Assembly (NCBI GenBank): GCA_023623185.1
Contig: JAMNXV010000059.1
Location: forward strand, 1-35,269
From: Bacillota bacterium
GTDB taxonomy: Bacteria > Bacillota > Sulfobacillia > Symbiobacteriales > Symbiobacteriaceae
Length of the DNA stretch: 35,269 nucleotides
Direction: 5' to 3'
Every line of letters begins with the position of its first letter. The first letter of the stretch is position 1. Below are positions 9,623-17,338 of the stretch, piece by piece. The translations under genes were made by a program, and so were the position numbers. The notes beneath the pieces were generated by a model. The model had not been told where the DNA came from. It saw only the letters and a program-made list of their open reading frames with translations, and made no database searches.

Positions 9623-9740
9623 GTCAAGACTCACCTCCGCAGATTTTGGGACCTCCGTCCGCCTCATCCCGCTGCGGAACTGCCAGAGCAGCATCCCCGC
9701 AGCCGTCCGCGAACGTGTGTAGTCACACACACCAGACGAT

Positions 9741-9769
9741 ATCTTAGCACAAACAGGGGGCGCTGGCAA
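9741..9769 (-). promoter_or_regulatory. Sigma-A promoter of rpsB
   Basis: TTGCCA (9769-9764), a 17-bp spacer and TAAGAT (9746-9741) on the minus strand. It predicts a roughly 110-base leader before rpsB, beginning with a small GTGTGT/ACACAC hairpin (about 9715-9732). This drives rpsB and probably the genes below it. Confidence 0.85.
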
Positions 9770-9796
9770 AGGGTTTTCGGCACTTAAAGGCCGCGG

Positions 9797-10024
9797 TCAG
9801 AAACCGTACCAGGCCTTGATCTGCTCCGGCGTCGCGCCCCGGGCCACCATGGCCGCCAGGCTGCGCAGGAGCACCACCGCATCCGGCGCGTACCGCGCCT
9901 CACCCAGCGGACCGCGCCGGGTGAGGCACTTCAGCTGCGCGGGAAACCGCTCGCGAAACCACCTGAGCTGTGCCGGGCTCAGGCCCGCCTGCTCCAGGAG
10001 CTGCCGCTCCGTCAACCACTGCAC
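9797..10024 (-). CDS. Small MerR-like helix-turn-helix protein
   Basis: A 75 aa protein starting at GTG 10024 behind GGGAG; an upstream GTG in the same frame would add a cysteine-containing extension with no ribosome binding site. WLTERQLLEQAGLSPAQLRWFRERFP followed by a GEARYAPDAVVLLRSLAAMVARGATPEQIKAWY segment looks like the winged-helix DNA-binding domain of MerR-type regulators (helix-turn-helix, wing, then helices with the LxxLxxxGxTxEQI pattern) without an effector domain. It ends 27 bp before the rpsB -35 box, so it is the last gene before the rpsB transcription unit. Target and role are unknown. Confidence 0.7.
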   Translation of the reverse strand: MQWLTERQLLEQAGLSPAQLRWFRERFPAQLKCLTRRGPLGEARYAPDAVVLLRSLAAMVARGATPEQIKAWYGF

Positions 10025-10083
10025 CCGCCATCCACTCCCGCACACGGTTTCAACCCTACAAACGCAGGCGCGGGCAGGCGGGT

Positions 10084-10620
10084 TCACCGGATCTCGAGCC
10101 GAACCGGCACCGCGACCCCCGGCGCCACCTGCACGTTAAACTGCTGCCCCGCCAGGGCCGAAGGCAGCCGTTCCCGGGCCAGTTCGCCGGCCCGGCGGCC
10201 GATGCGGTCCGTGAGGCCCTGAACGTGCGCGCCGTCCCCCGCCGCCTCCAGCGCGGCCTGCACCGCCTGCGCGACCGCCTCTTCCACCTGTTCCCGCACC
10301 GGCTGGGGCAGTTCGACCGTGAGCCCCGCCACCTCCAGGCGCAGATCGGCGAGCTGCCCGCGGGCCGCCTCCTGCGCCCGCGCCGGCCACTCTGCCCGCG
10401 CCTCCAGCAAAGCTGCCGGCAGCTCCCGCCGCACAGCCGCCTCCACCTCTGCCGCCACGCGGTCGGCCAGCGGCTCCGCCGCCACCGCCACCGTAATCCC
10501 GGCGCGCGTCAGGTAGCCCAGCCCCATCGCCAGCGCGGCGACCACGGGGCCGGCGCCGACCAGCAGCCCGCGCCAGAACTGCCCAGCCTGCCTGTCCGCC
10601 CCGGACACAACGCTCCCCAT
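10084..10620 (-). CDS. Single-span membrane protein, unknown function
   Basis: A 178 aa protein from ATG 10620, which has GGGGAGGA seven bases upstream; the longer open frame has no ribosome binding site and crosses a hairpin. One transmembrane helix is visible at about residues 18-38 (LLVGAGPVVAALAMGLGYL), followed by an Ala/Glu/Arg-rich helical region and a beta-like end (FNVQVAPGVAVPVRLEIR). I do not recognise the family. The layout (short cytosolic N-terminus, one anchor, extracytoplasmic helical domain) is all that can be said. Neighbours are a DUF342 gene and a flagella-associated remnant. Confidence 0.7.
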   Translation of the reverse strand: MGSVVSGADRQAGQFWRGLLVGAGPVVAALAMGLGYLTRAGITVAVAAEPLADRVAAEVEAAVRRELPAALLEARAEWPARAQEAARGQLADLRLEVAGLTVELPQPVREQVEEAVAQAVQAALEAAGDGAHVQGLTDRIGRRAGELARERLPSALAGQQFNVQVAPGVAVPVRLEIR

Positions 10621-10661
10621 CCCGCATTCCTCCCCAGCCTGAGACCGGCCGCCACACATAC

Positions 10662-10702
10662 AGGAGGCCCCGGCCACCCCAATGGGTATGCCGGGGCCTC
10701 CT
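10662..10702 (-). terminator. Strong 13-bp hairpin between the 107 aa and 178 aa genes
   Basis: Perfect inverted repeat AGGAGGCCCCGGC / GCCGGGGCCTCCT (10702-10690 with 10674-10662, 15-base loop), 11 bases after the 107 aa gene's stop. Downstream on the minus strand is TGTATGTG, a poor T-tract, so termination may be inefficient. Confidence 0.55.
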
Positions 10703-10713
10703 GCGGACATGCC

Positions 10714-11037
10714 TCATACCTTCACATCCAGCCGGCCCGTGCCCGGCTGCGGATCACCCCGTTCGGCAAGGGTCTGCCGCTGGCGGCGACGCCTGCCCTC
10801 TCCGCCCGACCCCTGCGTGGCCTGGCCGCCGGACCGCCGCCCATCCGGGGTGACCAGCGGCTGTTCCACTTCCGTGCGCCGCCGCACCTGTTTCTGGCTG
10901 CGTTCACCCTCCTGCTGCACCTGGGCGCCCAGCACCTGCTGAAAGGCATGCGGAAACTGCTCGCTCTGATGCACCGCACGCCCCGCCTCCGCAAGCCGCG
11001 GCAGCATCGTCAGCGAATCAATGGGTCTCACCGCCAT
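10714..11037 (-). CDS. Small hydrophilic protein downstream of the DUF342 gene
   Basis: A 107 aa, Gln/Arg/Glu-rich, apparently disordered protein. The N-terminus (RPIDSLTMLPRLAEAGRAVHQSEQFPHAF) resembles, from memory, a family of short clostridial proteins found beside DUF342/flagellar genes, beginning with a PID.Q..LPR..E pattern and then Gln-rich sequence; I cannot verify this here. No membrane segment is visible. It follows the DUF342 gene by 58 bp on the same strand, so co-transcription is likely. An overlapping alternative frame (10722-10994) lacks such features. Confidence 0.6.
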   Translation of the reverse strand: MAVRPIDSLTMLPRLAEAGRAVHQSEQFPHAFQQVLGAQVQQEGERSQKQVRRRTEVEQPLVTPDGRRSGGQATQGSGGEGRRRRQRQTLAERGDPQPGTGRLDVKV

Positions 11038-11095
11038 CGTCAGACACCTCCCAACGCCGCGGCCGCTTCACATCCGCGAGGCCGGGTCCGTCGCC

Positions 11096-12508
11096 TTACC
11101 AGGCCGGAATCAGGGTAATCTCTCCGTCCTCACCGATGACGAAGCAGCTGTTGGTCGACTGGTCCACCACCACATGCCGCTCTGCGCCGATGGTAATGCG
11201 CACACCCGGGTAGACCGCCTCGTAGCCCTTTATGCACGCGCCCGGCTCCGGCTGCAGCTGCGCCTGCAGTGCGGCCATCCGGGCCGAAAGCTGCTGCCGC
11301 TCCGCACCGGTCAGGCGCCGGCTCTTCTCGGCGAACTCCCGCGAGATGCCCGCCGTCTGCACCGCGCCGGACGAGGTCAGGTAGGTCGCCGTCCGCGTGG
11401 CGTGGCCGAAGCGGTCCTCCACCCGCGAAAGCTGCTCGCGGATGTGCTCGAGCTCGGCGCGCACGGCGGGGGGCACGCCCACCTGCAGGTCCGTGGGCGC
11501 TCCCATCGCCGAGCCGAGGGTCTGAGCGCTGATCTCCCGGCGGGCACGGATCCGCCCGCCGACGATGGAGCCCCGCCCCCCGGTGACGGTCACGCTGTCG
11601 CCCGACACCTGGGAGCCCAGAATGCCATCGGACACCACGACGTCGCCCCCGGCTTCCACCTCGGCCGACTCGATGAACCGGCAGCGCACCTTGCCGCCGG
11701 CCTTGACCCGGCCCCGGCCGCCGCCGACGATGCCGTAGCGCACCAGGACGTCGCCGCCGGCTTCCACGGTGCCGCCCATGATGCCGCCGTGCACCTCGAC
11801 ATTCTGGCCGGCCTTCACGCTGAAGCCCTGGGTCACGTCGCCCTGCACGACGACCGTGCCGACGAAGTCGATGTTGCCCGAGCCGTAGCCGACATCGCCG
11901 GGCACCGTGAAGATCGGGGAGACCGTGACCTCGCCGCTGTGCGAGATGGACGCGTGGCCCTCCACCGTGGCGATGACCGACTGGCCGTCTGGCGAGAGGC
12001 GGGTTCCGGGGCCCGCCCGCAGGCGGACCTCCCGCCCGTCGCGGGCCCTCACGGGCCGGCCGTAGACGTCCGTGCCCGGCTCGCCGCGCGTCGGCGGCTT
12101 CTTCGTCGCCAGCACGGTGTCCTTGGTCACGTTGCGCACGAGGTTCAGGTCGAAGAAGTCCGCCCGGCCGTCCTTGGTGAGGCGCGGATACCCGGCGGGC
12201 GTCTGCAGAAGCTCGTGGTGGATGATGGCGCCGTCCTCACCGTCCACGGGGCGGCGGCCCTCGGCCACCACGATGCCCTCACGGGCCATGGGGAACCCCT
12301 TTTCCGCCATCTCCACCAGCCGGTCGATCGCCTCGTGGTCGATACCGAACACGATCTTGTGCCTGGCCAGTTCCTCCAGCACCTGCTCACGGGTGATGTG
12401 CCGGCCGCCGGGCTCCGGAGGCACGATCCTGGCCTCCACCGACATGGCGCCCGGGGCTACCGTCAGCACCAGCTCCGCGTCGCGCGGCGCCGGCCGGTCG
12501 GCGTCCAT
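11096..12508 (-). CDS. DUF342/FapA family protein
   Basis: About 470 aa. After an N-terminal region with TREQVLEELARHKIVFGID, the middle (residues about 160-370) is a run of short Gly/Val repeats (VQGDVTQGFSVKAGQNVEVHG type) that fit a right-handed beta-helix, followed by a coiled-coil-like segment (VRAELEHIREQLSRVEDRF) and a C-terminal beta domain ending ITIGAERHVVV. This is the architecture of the DUF342/FapA family, whose members are often encoded near flagellar genes and may localise to the cell pole or envelope; the biochemical role is not settled. I chose ATG 12508 (MDADRPAPRD); a GTG at 12529 is possible and the longer open frame overlaps the PilZ gene. Confidence 0.88.
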   Translation of the reverse strand: MDADRPAPRDAELVLTVAPGAMSVEARIVPPEPGGRHITREQVLEELARHKIVFGIDHEAIDRLVEMAEKGFPMAREGIVVAEGRRPVDGEDGAIIHHELLQTPAGYPRLTKDGRADFFDLNLVRNVTKDTVLATKKPPTRGEPGTDVYGRPVRARDGREVRLRAGPGTRLSPDGQSVIATVEGHASISHSGEVTVSPIFTVPGDVGYGSGNIDFVGTVVVQGDVTQGFSVKAGQNVEVHGGIMGGTVEAGGDVLVRYGIVGGGRGRVKAGGKVRCRFIESAEVEAGGDVVVSDGILGSQVSGDSVTVTGGRGSIVGGRIRARREISAQTLGSAMGAPTDLQVGVPPAVRAELEHIREQLSRVEDRFGHATRTATYLTSSGAVQTAGISREFAEKSRRLTGAERQQLSARMAALQAQLQPEPGACIKGYEAVYPGVRITIGAERHVVVDQSTNSCFVIGEDGEITLIPAW

Positions 12509-12545
12509 GCTCTCCTGCGGTTCGCGCACGCCTCCATCACCCCCA

Positions 12546-13226
12546 TCACTCCAGACCCATCCGCCTCCGCCGCCGATGCTCGGCGAAGATGAACCGGACG
12601 ATCTGCTCCCGGTCCCGCTCCTCAATCTGCGTGAACCGCACCCCCATCCTCGGTTCTACGGGATCGCCCGAACCCGGGACCACCGCGACAGGAACGTGCC
12701 GCACCACTTCCACCTCGGCGGGAATCATTTTATCCGGCAGGTGAATGACCATGTCCAGCCGCGTGCCCAGCGGATACAGTTCACCGGTGACGATCTGCGC
12801 CCCGCCACCGCTGATGTTCACCGTGCGCCCAGGCAGAAGCTCCGGTTGCTCCACTCCGTCTTCACCGGCTCGTTTGCGGCCGCTGGGGCTATATTCAATG
12901 GGTAGGCTCACGTCGATCCGGAAATAGCTGCGCAGTTGCTGCCGGCGGATCTCGCCGGGTTCCGGCTTCGTCAGGACCAAAGTCGGCGTTTCCTCCTCCA
13001 CGCGCTGCAGGACCTGGGCGGGGAAGCCCACGCGCTCGCCATCGTGAAGGTACTCCACCACCACCTCGTCCCCGGGCATCAGGGGTATCAAGGCAGAGCC
13101 AAACATCGGGTGTGCCACCCGAATGGTTGAGTCCTCCAGTGCCTCCAAATATGTCGAGTATCGGCCCTTCCACCATCCAGTGGGGATATAAATCGTCAGT
13201 CGCTGGTTGATCGTCGGTAGACGCAC
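12546..13226 (-). CDS. PilZ-domain c-di-GMP-binding protein, YcgR/MotI-like
   Basis: A 226 aa flagellar-brake type protein. Residues 1-95 form the YcgR-type N-terminal beta domain; the PilZ domain follows with both c-di-GMP motifs intact: RSYFR (R99...R103) preceded by RRQQL, and NISGGG (N137, S139, G142). In this family c-di-GMP binding slows the flagellar motor or alters surface behaviour. GTG start at 13226 with GGAGGG upstream. It lies 30 bp after flbD, supporting a motility link, although no flagellar structural genes are present in the window. Confidence 0.93.
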   Translation of the reverse strand: MRLPTINQRLTIYIPTGWWKGRYSTYLEALEDSTIRVAHPMFGSALIPLMPGDEVVVEYLHDGERVGFPAQVLQRVEEETPTLVLTKPEPGEIRRQQLRSYFRIDVSLPIEYSPSGRKRAGEDGVEQPELLPGRTVNISGGGAQIVTGELYPLGTRLDMVIHLPDKMIPAEVEVVRHVPVAVVPGSGDPVEPRMGVRFTQIEERDREQIVRFIFAEHRRRRRMGLE

Positions 13227-13256
13227 CGGCCCTGCCCTCCTCGAGCTGCGATAGAA

Positions 13257-13475
13257 CTATTCAACGGGCTCACGGCTGCCAAGCAGCGGCGAGTGGCAGG
13301 CGCGTTTGAACTCGACCACCTTCTGAATGACCTCGTCCACGCTCTCCTGAACGATCAGCTTGTGACCGGTGGTCAGTGTGACAACCGTGTCGGGTGTTGC
13401 CTCCACAGTCTCGATCAGGTCTGCATTGACCACGAACTCCCCACCCTGTGACCTGAACCGCCGCAGCTTGATCAC
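13257..13475 (-). CDS. flbD: FlbD/SwrD family flagellar protein
   Basis: A 72 aa protein with the family pattern MIKLRRFRSQGGEFVVNADLI, then TVVTLTTGHKLIVQESVDEVI, matching FlbD/SwrD, a small factor that in Bacillus boosts flagellar power and is normally encoded inside the fla/che operon next to motAB or fliL. GTG start at 13475 with GGAGG eight bases upstream. Here it is the first gene after the codY terminator, followed by the PilZ and DUF342 genes, as if the rest of the flagellar operon had been removed from this position. No promoter could be identified in the 100 bases upstream. Confidence 0.93.
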   Translation of the reverse strand: MIKLRRFRSQGGEFVVNADLIETVEATPDTVVTLTTGHKLIVQESVDEVIQKVVEFKRACHSPLLGSREPVE

Positions 13476-13577
13476 ACCGCTTCGCCCTCCTCACCCTTCA
13501 GACGGTTGTGTGATGCTTGCCACCGCGTAACAGTTCGTCCCTGGTTGCGCTTTTCCCTCCTGATGATAAGGGTGGCG

Positions 13578-13606
13578 AAAAAACCCCACGCGATCGACGC
13601 GTGGGG
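13578..13606 (-). terminator. Rho-independent terminator of codY
   Basis: Perfect 9-bp stem CCCCACGCG / CGCGTGGGG with a 5-base loop, followed directly on the minus strand by six T (13583-13578). It starts about 40 bases after the codY stop. This is the clearest intrinsic terminator in the window and separates codY from the flbD group. Confidence 0.95.
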
Positions 13607-13646
13607 CTTCCGCTGCCGGCGTTGCCAGGGTTGCCGCGCTTCCCGA

Positions 13647-14405
13647 TCAGCTCCGGAGCTTGCGCAACTCTTCCAGCAGCCGGTCGTTCAGCACCTTGAT
13701 ATGGGTGCCCTTCATGCCGAGCGACCGCGACTCGATGACCCCGGCCGACTCGAACTTCCGCAGGGCGTTGACGATGACCGAGCGGGTGATGCCCACGCGA
13801 TCGGCAATCTTGGAGGCGACCAGCAGCCCCTCCGTGCCGTCCAGTTCGTCAAAGATGTGCTGCACCGCCTCCAGCTCGGAGTACGAGAGCGTGGCCAGCG
13901 CGATCTGCACGGCGGCCTTCTTCCGGGCCTCCTCCTCCAGCTCGCCGGCATGCGCCCGCAGGATCTCGACGCCGGCGACCGTGGCGGCCAGCTCACCCAG
14001 GATCAGATCCTCATCGGTGAAGCTCTCGTTGCTCACCAGCACCAGGGTGCCCAGGCGCTCGCCGCCGCCGTTGACGGGCACCATGGTCACCAGGCCGCCC
14101 CGCATCCTGACCTCCTCGCCCTCCCGCAGGACGGTGAGGTCGCCCTGCTCGGCGTTGGCCGTGGTCTCGTCCACCTTCATCAGGGCGCTGTTGTATTCCT
14201 CAGTGAACGTGATGTTCTGGTACTGCTCGGCGTCGCCGGTGGTCAGCCCGAGTCCGAGAATCTTCCCCTTCCGGGAAGCGACGTATACATCGGCCCCGAG
14301 CAGGTCGGCCAGAACACCGGCCAACTCATTGAAGTTCACCTGGGTACCTGCGCTCTTCTGAAGCAGGCGATTGATTCGACGGGTCTTCTCCAGCAGTGTC
14401 TTCAT
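13647..14405 (-). CDS. codY: Global transcriptional regulator CodY
   Basis: GTP- and branched-chain-amino-acid-sensing repressor of stationary-phase genes in low-GC and related Firmicutes. 252 aa: N-terminal GAF domain ([15 protein letters not shown] at the start; effector pocket region up to about residue 155) and C-terminal winged helix-turn-helix ([42 protein letters not shown]). ATG 14405 has GGAGG nine bases upstream; the longer open frame is discarded because the family begins MKTLLEKTR. It is encoded after xerC, as in Bacillus, but hslVU is missing. A promoter is seen at 14536-14563 and a strong terminator follows. Confidence 0.97.
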   Translation of the reverse strand: MKTLLEKTRRINRLLQKSAGTQVNFNELAGVLADLLGADVYVASRKGKILGLGLTTGDAEQYQNITFTEEYNSALMKVDETTANAEQGDLTVLREGEEVRMRGGLVTMVPVNGGGERLGTLVLVSNESFTDEDLILGELAATVAGVEILRAHAGELEEEARKKAAVQIALATLSYSELEAVQHIFDELDGTEGLLVASKIADRVGITRSVIVNALRKFESAGVIESRSLGMKGTHIKVLNDRLLEELRKLRS

Positions 14406-14535
14406 GGAAATCTGCCTCCATTTCAGTCTTTCGTATGTGATGAGCTGTGCTGCGGCCCTGCGTACCCCCGACGGCCACAGCGACGGCCCTCCCCTCGGCG
14501 TACACTGATGCACCAATTACTCAGGCTCTTCGCTA

Positions 14536-14563
14536 ATGATACCCATCTACTCCGCTAGTTCAA
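14536..14563 (-). promoter_or_regulatory. Probable sigma-A promoter of codY
   Basis: TTGAAC (14563-14558), 16-bp spacer, TATCAT (14541-14536) on the minus strand, about 130 bases before the codY start. It would allow codY to be expressed separately from xerC. Confidence 0.6.
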
Positions 14564-14600
14564 TCGCCTCCACGCTGAGAATGTCGCAATAAGTGTAACT

Positions 14601-14631
14601 GGGCGCGGGGCCGGTGCCAACCGGCACGCCC
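14601..14631 (-). terminator. Hairpin after xerC
   Basis: Minus-strand GGGCG-T-GCCGGT / ACCGGC-CCCG-CGCCC forms a stem with small bulges 15 bases after the xerC stop. It is followed by AGTTACACTTATT rather than a T-run, so it is a weak or regulatory terminator lying just upstream of the codY promoter. Confidence 0.45.
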
Positions 14632-14646
14632 AAACGTGCTTCGTCT

Positions 14647-15717
14647 TCATCGCTCGTCCGGCGGCGGGGCCCGCCGCTGCCGCGGGTGCGCCCGCAGGTA
14701 CTCGGCGCGCAGCCGCTGCGTGGTCACGTGGGTGTAGATCTGCGTAGTAGACAGGCTGGCATGGCCCAGCATCTCCTGCACCGCCCGCAGATCTGCGCCG
14801 TGATTGAGCATGTGGGTCGCAAAGGTGTGGCGGATCTTGTGCGGGCTGATCTGCCGGCTCAGGGCCAGCTGGCTGATGTACCGGTCCACCAGACGGCGCA
14901 CAGAGCGGTCGCTCAGCCTGCCGCCCAGCTTGTTCAGGAAAAGCGGCTGCTGCGCTTCGGGAAGCGACTGCTCTTCCGCCGGCGCCCGGGAGCGCAGCAC
15001 GGGCCATCCTTCCTTCAGGTACTGGCCCAGGGCCTGAAGCGCCTCGCTGCCCACCGGCACCGCGCGCTCCTTCCGCCCCTTCCCCAGGACGATCACCCAG
15101 CCCTCACTGTAGTCGATGTCGCCCCGGTTCAGAGCCACCAGCTCGCCCACCCGCAGGCCTGTGGCGTACAGCAGTTCCAGCAAGGCCCGGTCACGCAGCC
15201 CCAGCGGCGTACCGGTGTCAGGCTGTGATAACAGCCCCCCGATCTCTTCCTCGTCCAGGAAGACTGGGAGCCGCCGCTCCAGTTTAGGGGTGTGCACACC
15301 TGCAACTGGGTTGGTCGCGACTAGATCAGACAGCACAAGGTACTTGAAGAACGAGCGGAGACAGGACAGCTTGCGGGCGATGGTCCGCCTGCTGAACTCC
15401 TGACGCTGCAGGAAGGCGAGGTACGAGCGGATGGTGAGGTGGGTGACCGAGCGAAGCTCGTCCAGGCCCACCTGCCGCTGCGCCTCCTCCTGCACCGCGC
15501 TGAAATCATGCTTGCGGGTCCGGCCCGATTCCCGCCCGCCCACGACGGGCGCAGACGTGCCCCCGCTGCCCAGCCAGGCGTAGAACTGCGCAAGATCGAG
15601 TCGGTAACTGCGCAGGGTGTGCGGGGAAGCCGAGTTCTCCACAGCGAGGCTGGCGAGGAAACCGGCGACTTCCGGACCGAGGTTGTCCCCCTTCGGCTGG
15701 GCAGTCACCGCCTCCAC
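14647..15717 (-). CDS. xerC: Tyrosine recombinase XerC
   Basis: Site-specific recombinase that with XerD resolves chromosome dimers at dif. The full catalytic set is visible: R189 (ATGLRVGEL), K213 (GKGRKER), H293 and R296 (HKIRHTFATH), H319 (LGHAS) and Y328 (IYTH). The SAM-like N-terminal DNA-binding domain is interrupted by an extra, low-complexity segment at about residues 50-92, making the protein 356 aa instead of about 300. GTG 15717 is the longest start; GTG three codons in (15708) has better spacing to AGGGGG. Located between trmFO and codY, equivalent to codV of Bacillus. A 97-codon-long set of overlapping frames here is only shadow. Confidence 0.95.
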   Translation of the reverse strand: MEAVTAQPKGDNLGPEVAGFLASLAVENSASPHTLRSYRLDLAQFYAWLGSGGTSAPVVGGRESGRTRKHDFSAVQEEAQRQVGLDELRSVTHLTIRSYLAFLQRQEFSRRTIARKLSCLRSFFKYLVLSDLVATNPVAGVHTPKLERRLPVFLDEEEIGGLLSQPDTGTPLGLRDRALLELLYATGLRVGELVALNRGDIDYSEGWVIVLGKGRKERAVPVGSEALQALGQYLKEGWPVLRSRAPAEEQSLPEAQQPLFLNKLGGRLSDRSVRRLVDRYISQLALSRQISPHKIRHTFATHMLNHGADLRAVQEMLGHASLSTTQIYTHVTTQRLRAEYLRAHPRQRRAPPPDER

Positions 15718-15762
15718 CCCCTGCTGTGCACTTTGTTAACACGGCTTACCCAACCGGTCTTT

Positions 15763-15792
15763 ATCCTAGCATAGAGTGTGCCCCGAAGGCAA
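15763..15792 (-). promoter_or_regulatory. Probable sigma-A promoter of xerC-codY
   Basis: TTGCCT (15792-15787), 18-bp spacer, TAGGAT (15768-15763), about 45 bases upstream of the xerC start, inside the least GC-rich intergenic stretch of the window (15718-15994). Confidence 0.65.
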
Positions 15793-15796
15793 GACC

Positions 15797-15811
15797 ACAA
15801 TTCAGAAAATA
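15797..15811. promoter_or_regulatory. CodY-box-like sequence upstream of the xerC promoter
   Basis: Minus-strand TATTTTCTGAATTGT matches 11 of 15 positions of the published CodY consensus AATTTTCWGAAAATT and lies 4 bases upstream of the xerC -35 box. In this GC-rich genome an AT-rich match at the promoter of the operon leading to codY is notable, but four mismatches make it a candidate only. Confidence 0.4.
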
Positions 15812-15964
15812 TCCCTATCCGCCCACAATTTCCGCTCTCCGGTTTTCGCACACTAGGCGTCCCTTGCTCTTTATTTCACGAGCTAGCACATGCAATCCAG
15901 TATTTTCCGCAAAGATGACAGTTTGGTTACATTCGTTCAGGTCTGCCACCACTTGGGGGATGAA

Positions 15965-15983
15965 CGGCGGAAAAGGTCCGCCG
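15965..15983 (-). terminator. Small hairpin after trmFO
   Basis: CGGCGGA / TCCGCCG with a 5-base loop about 12 bases after the trmFO stop, followed on the minus strand by TTCATCC. The stem is GC-rich but the T-tract is poor. Confidence 0.35.
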
Positions 15984-15994
15984 CATCGCCCTCC

Positions 15995-17338
15995 TTAGGC
16001 GAGCAGATCAATGCCCAGCTGCTGCGGCGCCCAATCGGAGAGCGCCTTCAGCGCGCGCTCCGAAAGCGCCCGCTTGCGCGCCCGCTTGTCCCTGATCTTG
16101 GGCCCTTCCAGCGGGGGCATCAGCCCGAACGCGATGTTCATGGGCTGAAAGTGGTCGGGGTCGGCATGGGTGATGTAGTGCAGCAGGGAACCGATGGCCG
16201 TCTCCTGCGGGAAGACGACCGGCTCCTGCCCCAGCGCCCGGCGCGCGGCGTTGATGCCGGCCACCAGTCCGCCGGCTGCGGACTCCACGTACCCCTCCAC
16301 CCCGGTCATCTGACCGGCGAAGAAGAGGCCGGCGCGCTGCCGCGACTCGCCCGTGGGATGGAGGAGCCGCGGGGACTTCATGAAGGTGTTCCGGTGGATG
16401 ACCCCGAACCGCTCGAACTCCGCATCCTCGAGCCCGGGAATCATGCGGAAGACCCGCTTTTGCTCGCCCCACTTCAGGCTGGTCTGAAAGCCCACCAGGT
16501 TGTAGAGCGTTCCGGCGGCGTTGTCCTGCCGGAGCTGCACGACGGCCCAAGGGCGCCGCCCCGTGCGGGGGTCGATGAGGCCGACCGGCTTCATCGGGCC
16601 GTAGCGGAGGGCATCCGGCCCGCGGCGGGCAAGCTCCTCCACCGGCAGGCAGCCCTCGAAGAAGCAGACCTGCTCATCCTCCGGGTTGTGGGGGATAGCC
16701 TTCTCCGCCGTCACCAGGGCATGGTAGAACGCCTCGTACTCCTCCCTGGTGAACGGGCAGTTCAGGTAGTCATCGCTGTCGCCCTTGCCGTAGCGGCTGG
16801 CGCGGAACACCTTGTCCATGTTGACGGTTTCGATGTTGACGATGGGCGCAGCCGCATCGTAGAAGGCAAGCGATTCCTCTCCGGTGAAACGGCGGATCGC
16901 CTCGGCCAGGGGCGCGGACGTCAGCGGCCCGGAGGCGATGACCACGATGCCGCCCTCGGGAATCGCGCGCACCTCTTCCCGCACCACCGCGATGTTGGGA
17001 TGCGCGGTCAGGGCGGCCGTCACGCCCGCGGCGAACTCCTCGCGGCTCACCGCCAGCGCGCCGCCCGCCGGCACGGCGTTCTTCAGGGCCTCCCGCATGA
17101 TCAGGCTGCCCAGCCGCCGCATCTCCTCCTTCAGCAGCCCGACGGCGTTCTCCAGGCTCGCCCCGCGCAGCGAGTTGGAACAGACCAGTTCCGCAAACAG
17201 CCCCGTACGGTGCACGGCCGTGGAAACCTGGGGGCGCATCTCGTACAGGGTCACCTTCACGCCGCGCTCCGCGGCCTGCCAGGCCGCCTCCGACCCGGCC
17301 AGGCCGGCGCCAATGACGGTCACGTGGGGCTGATCCAC
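15995..17338 (-). CDS. trmFO: Methylenetetrahydrofolate-tRNA-(uracil-54-C5)-methyltransferase TrmFO
   Basis: Flavin- and folate-dependent enzyme that makes ribothymidine at position 54 of tRNA. Seen: N-terminal FAD-binding [21 protein letters not shown] with the conserved cysteine, and [18 protein letters not shown] near the C-terminus; 447 aa is typical. GTG start at 17338 directly abuts the topA TGA stop, with GAGGTG upstream inside topA, so translation is coupled. The order topA-trmFO-xerC matches topA-gid-codV of Bacillus. Confidence 0.97.
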   Translation of the reverse strand: MDQPHVTVIGAGLAGSEAAWQAAERGVKVTLYEMRPQVSTAVHRTGLFAELVCSNSLRGASLENAVGLLKEEMRRLGSLIMREALKNAVPAGGALAVSREEFAAGVTAALTAHPNIAVVREEVRAIPEGGIVVIASGPLTSAPLAEAIRRFTGEESLAFYDAAAPIVNIETVNMDKVFRASRYGKGDSDDYLNCPFTREEYEAFYHALVTAEKAIPHNPEDEQVCFFEGCLPVEELARRGPDALRYGPMKPVGLIDPRTGRRPWAVVQLRQDNAAGTLYNLVGFQTSLKWGEQKRVFRMIPGLEDAEFERFGVIHRNTFMKSPRLLHPTGESRQRAGLFFAGQMTGVEGYVESAAGGLVAGINAARRALGQEPVVFPQETAIGSLLHYITHADPDHFQPMNIAFGLMPPLEGPKIRDKRARKRALSERALKALSDWAPQQLGIDLLA

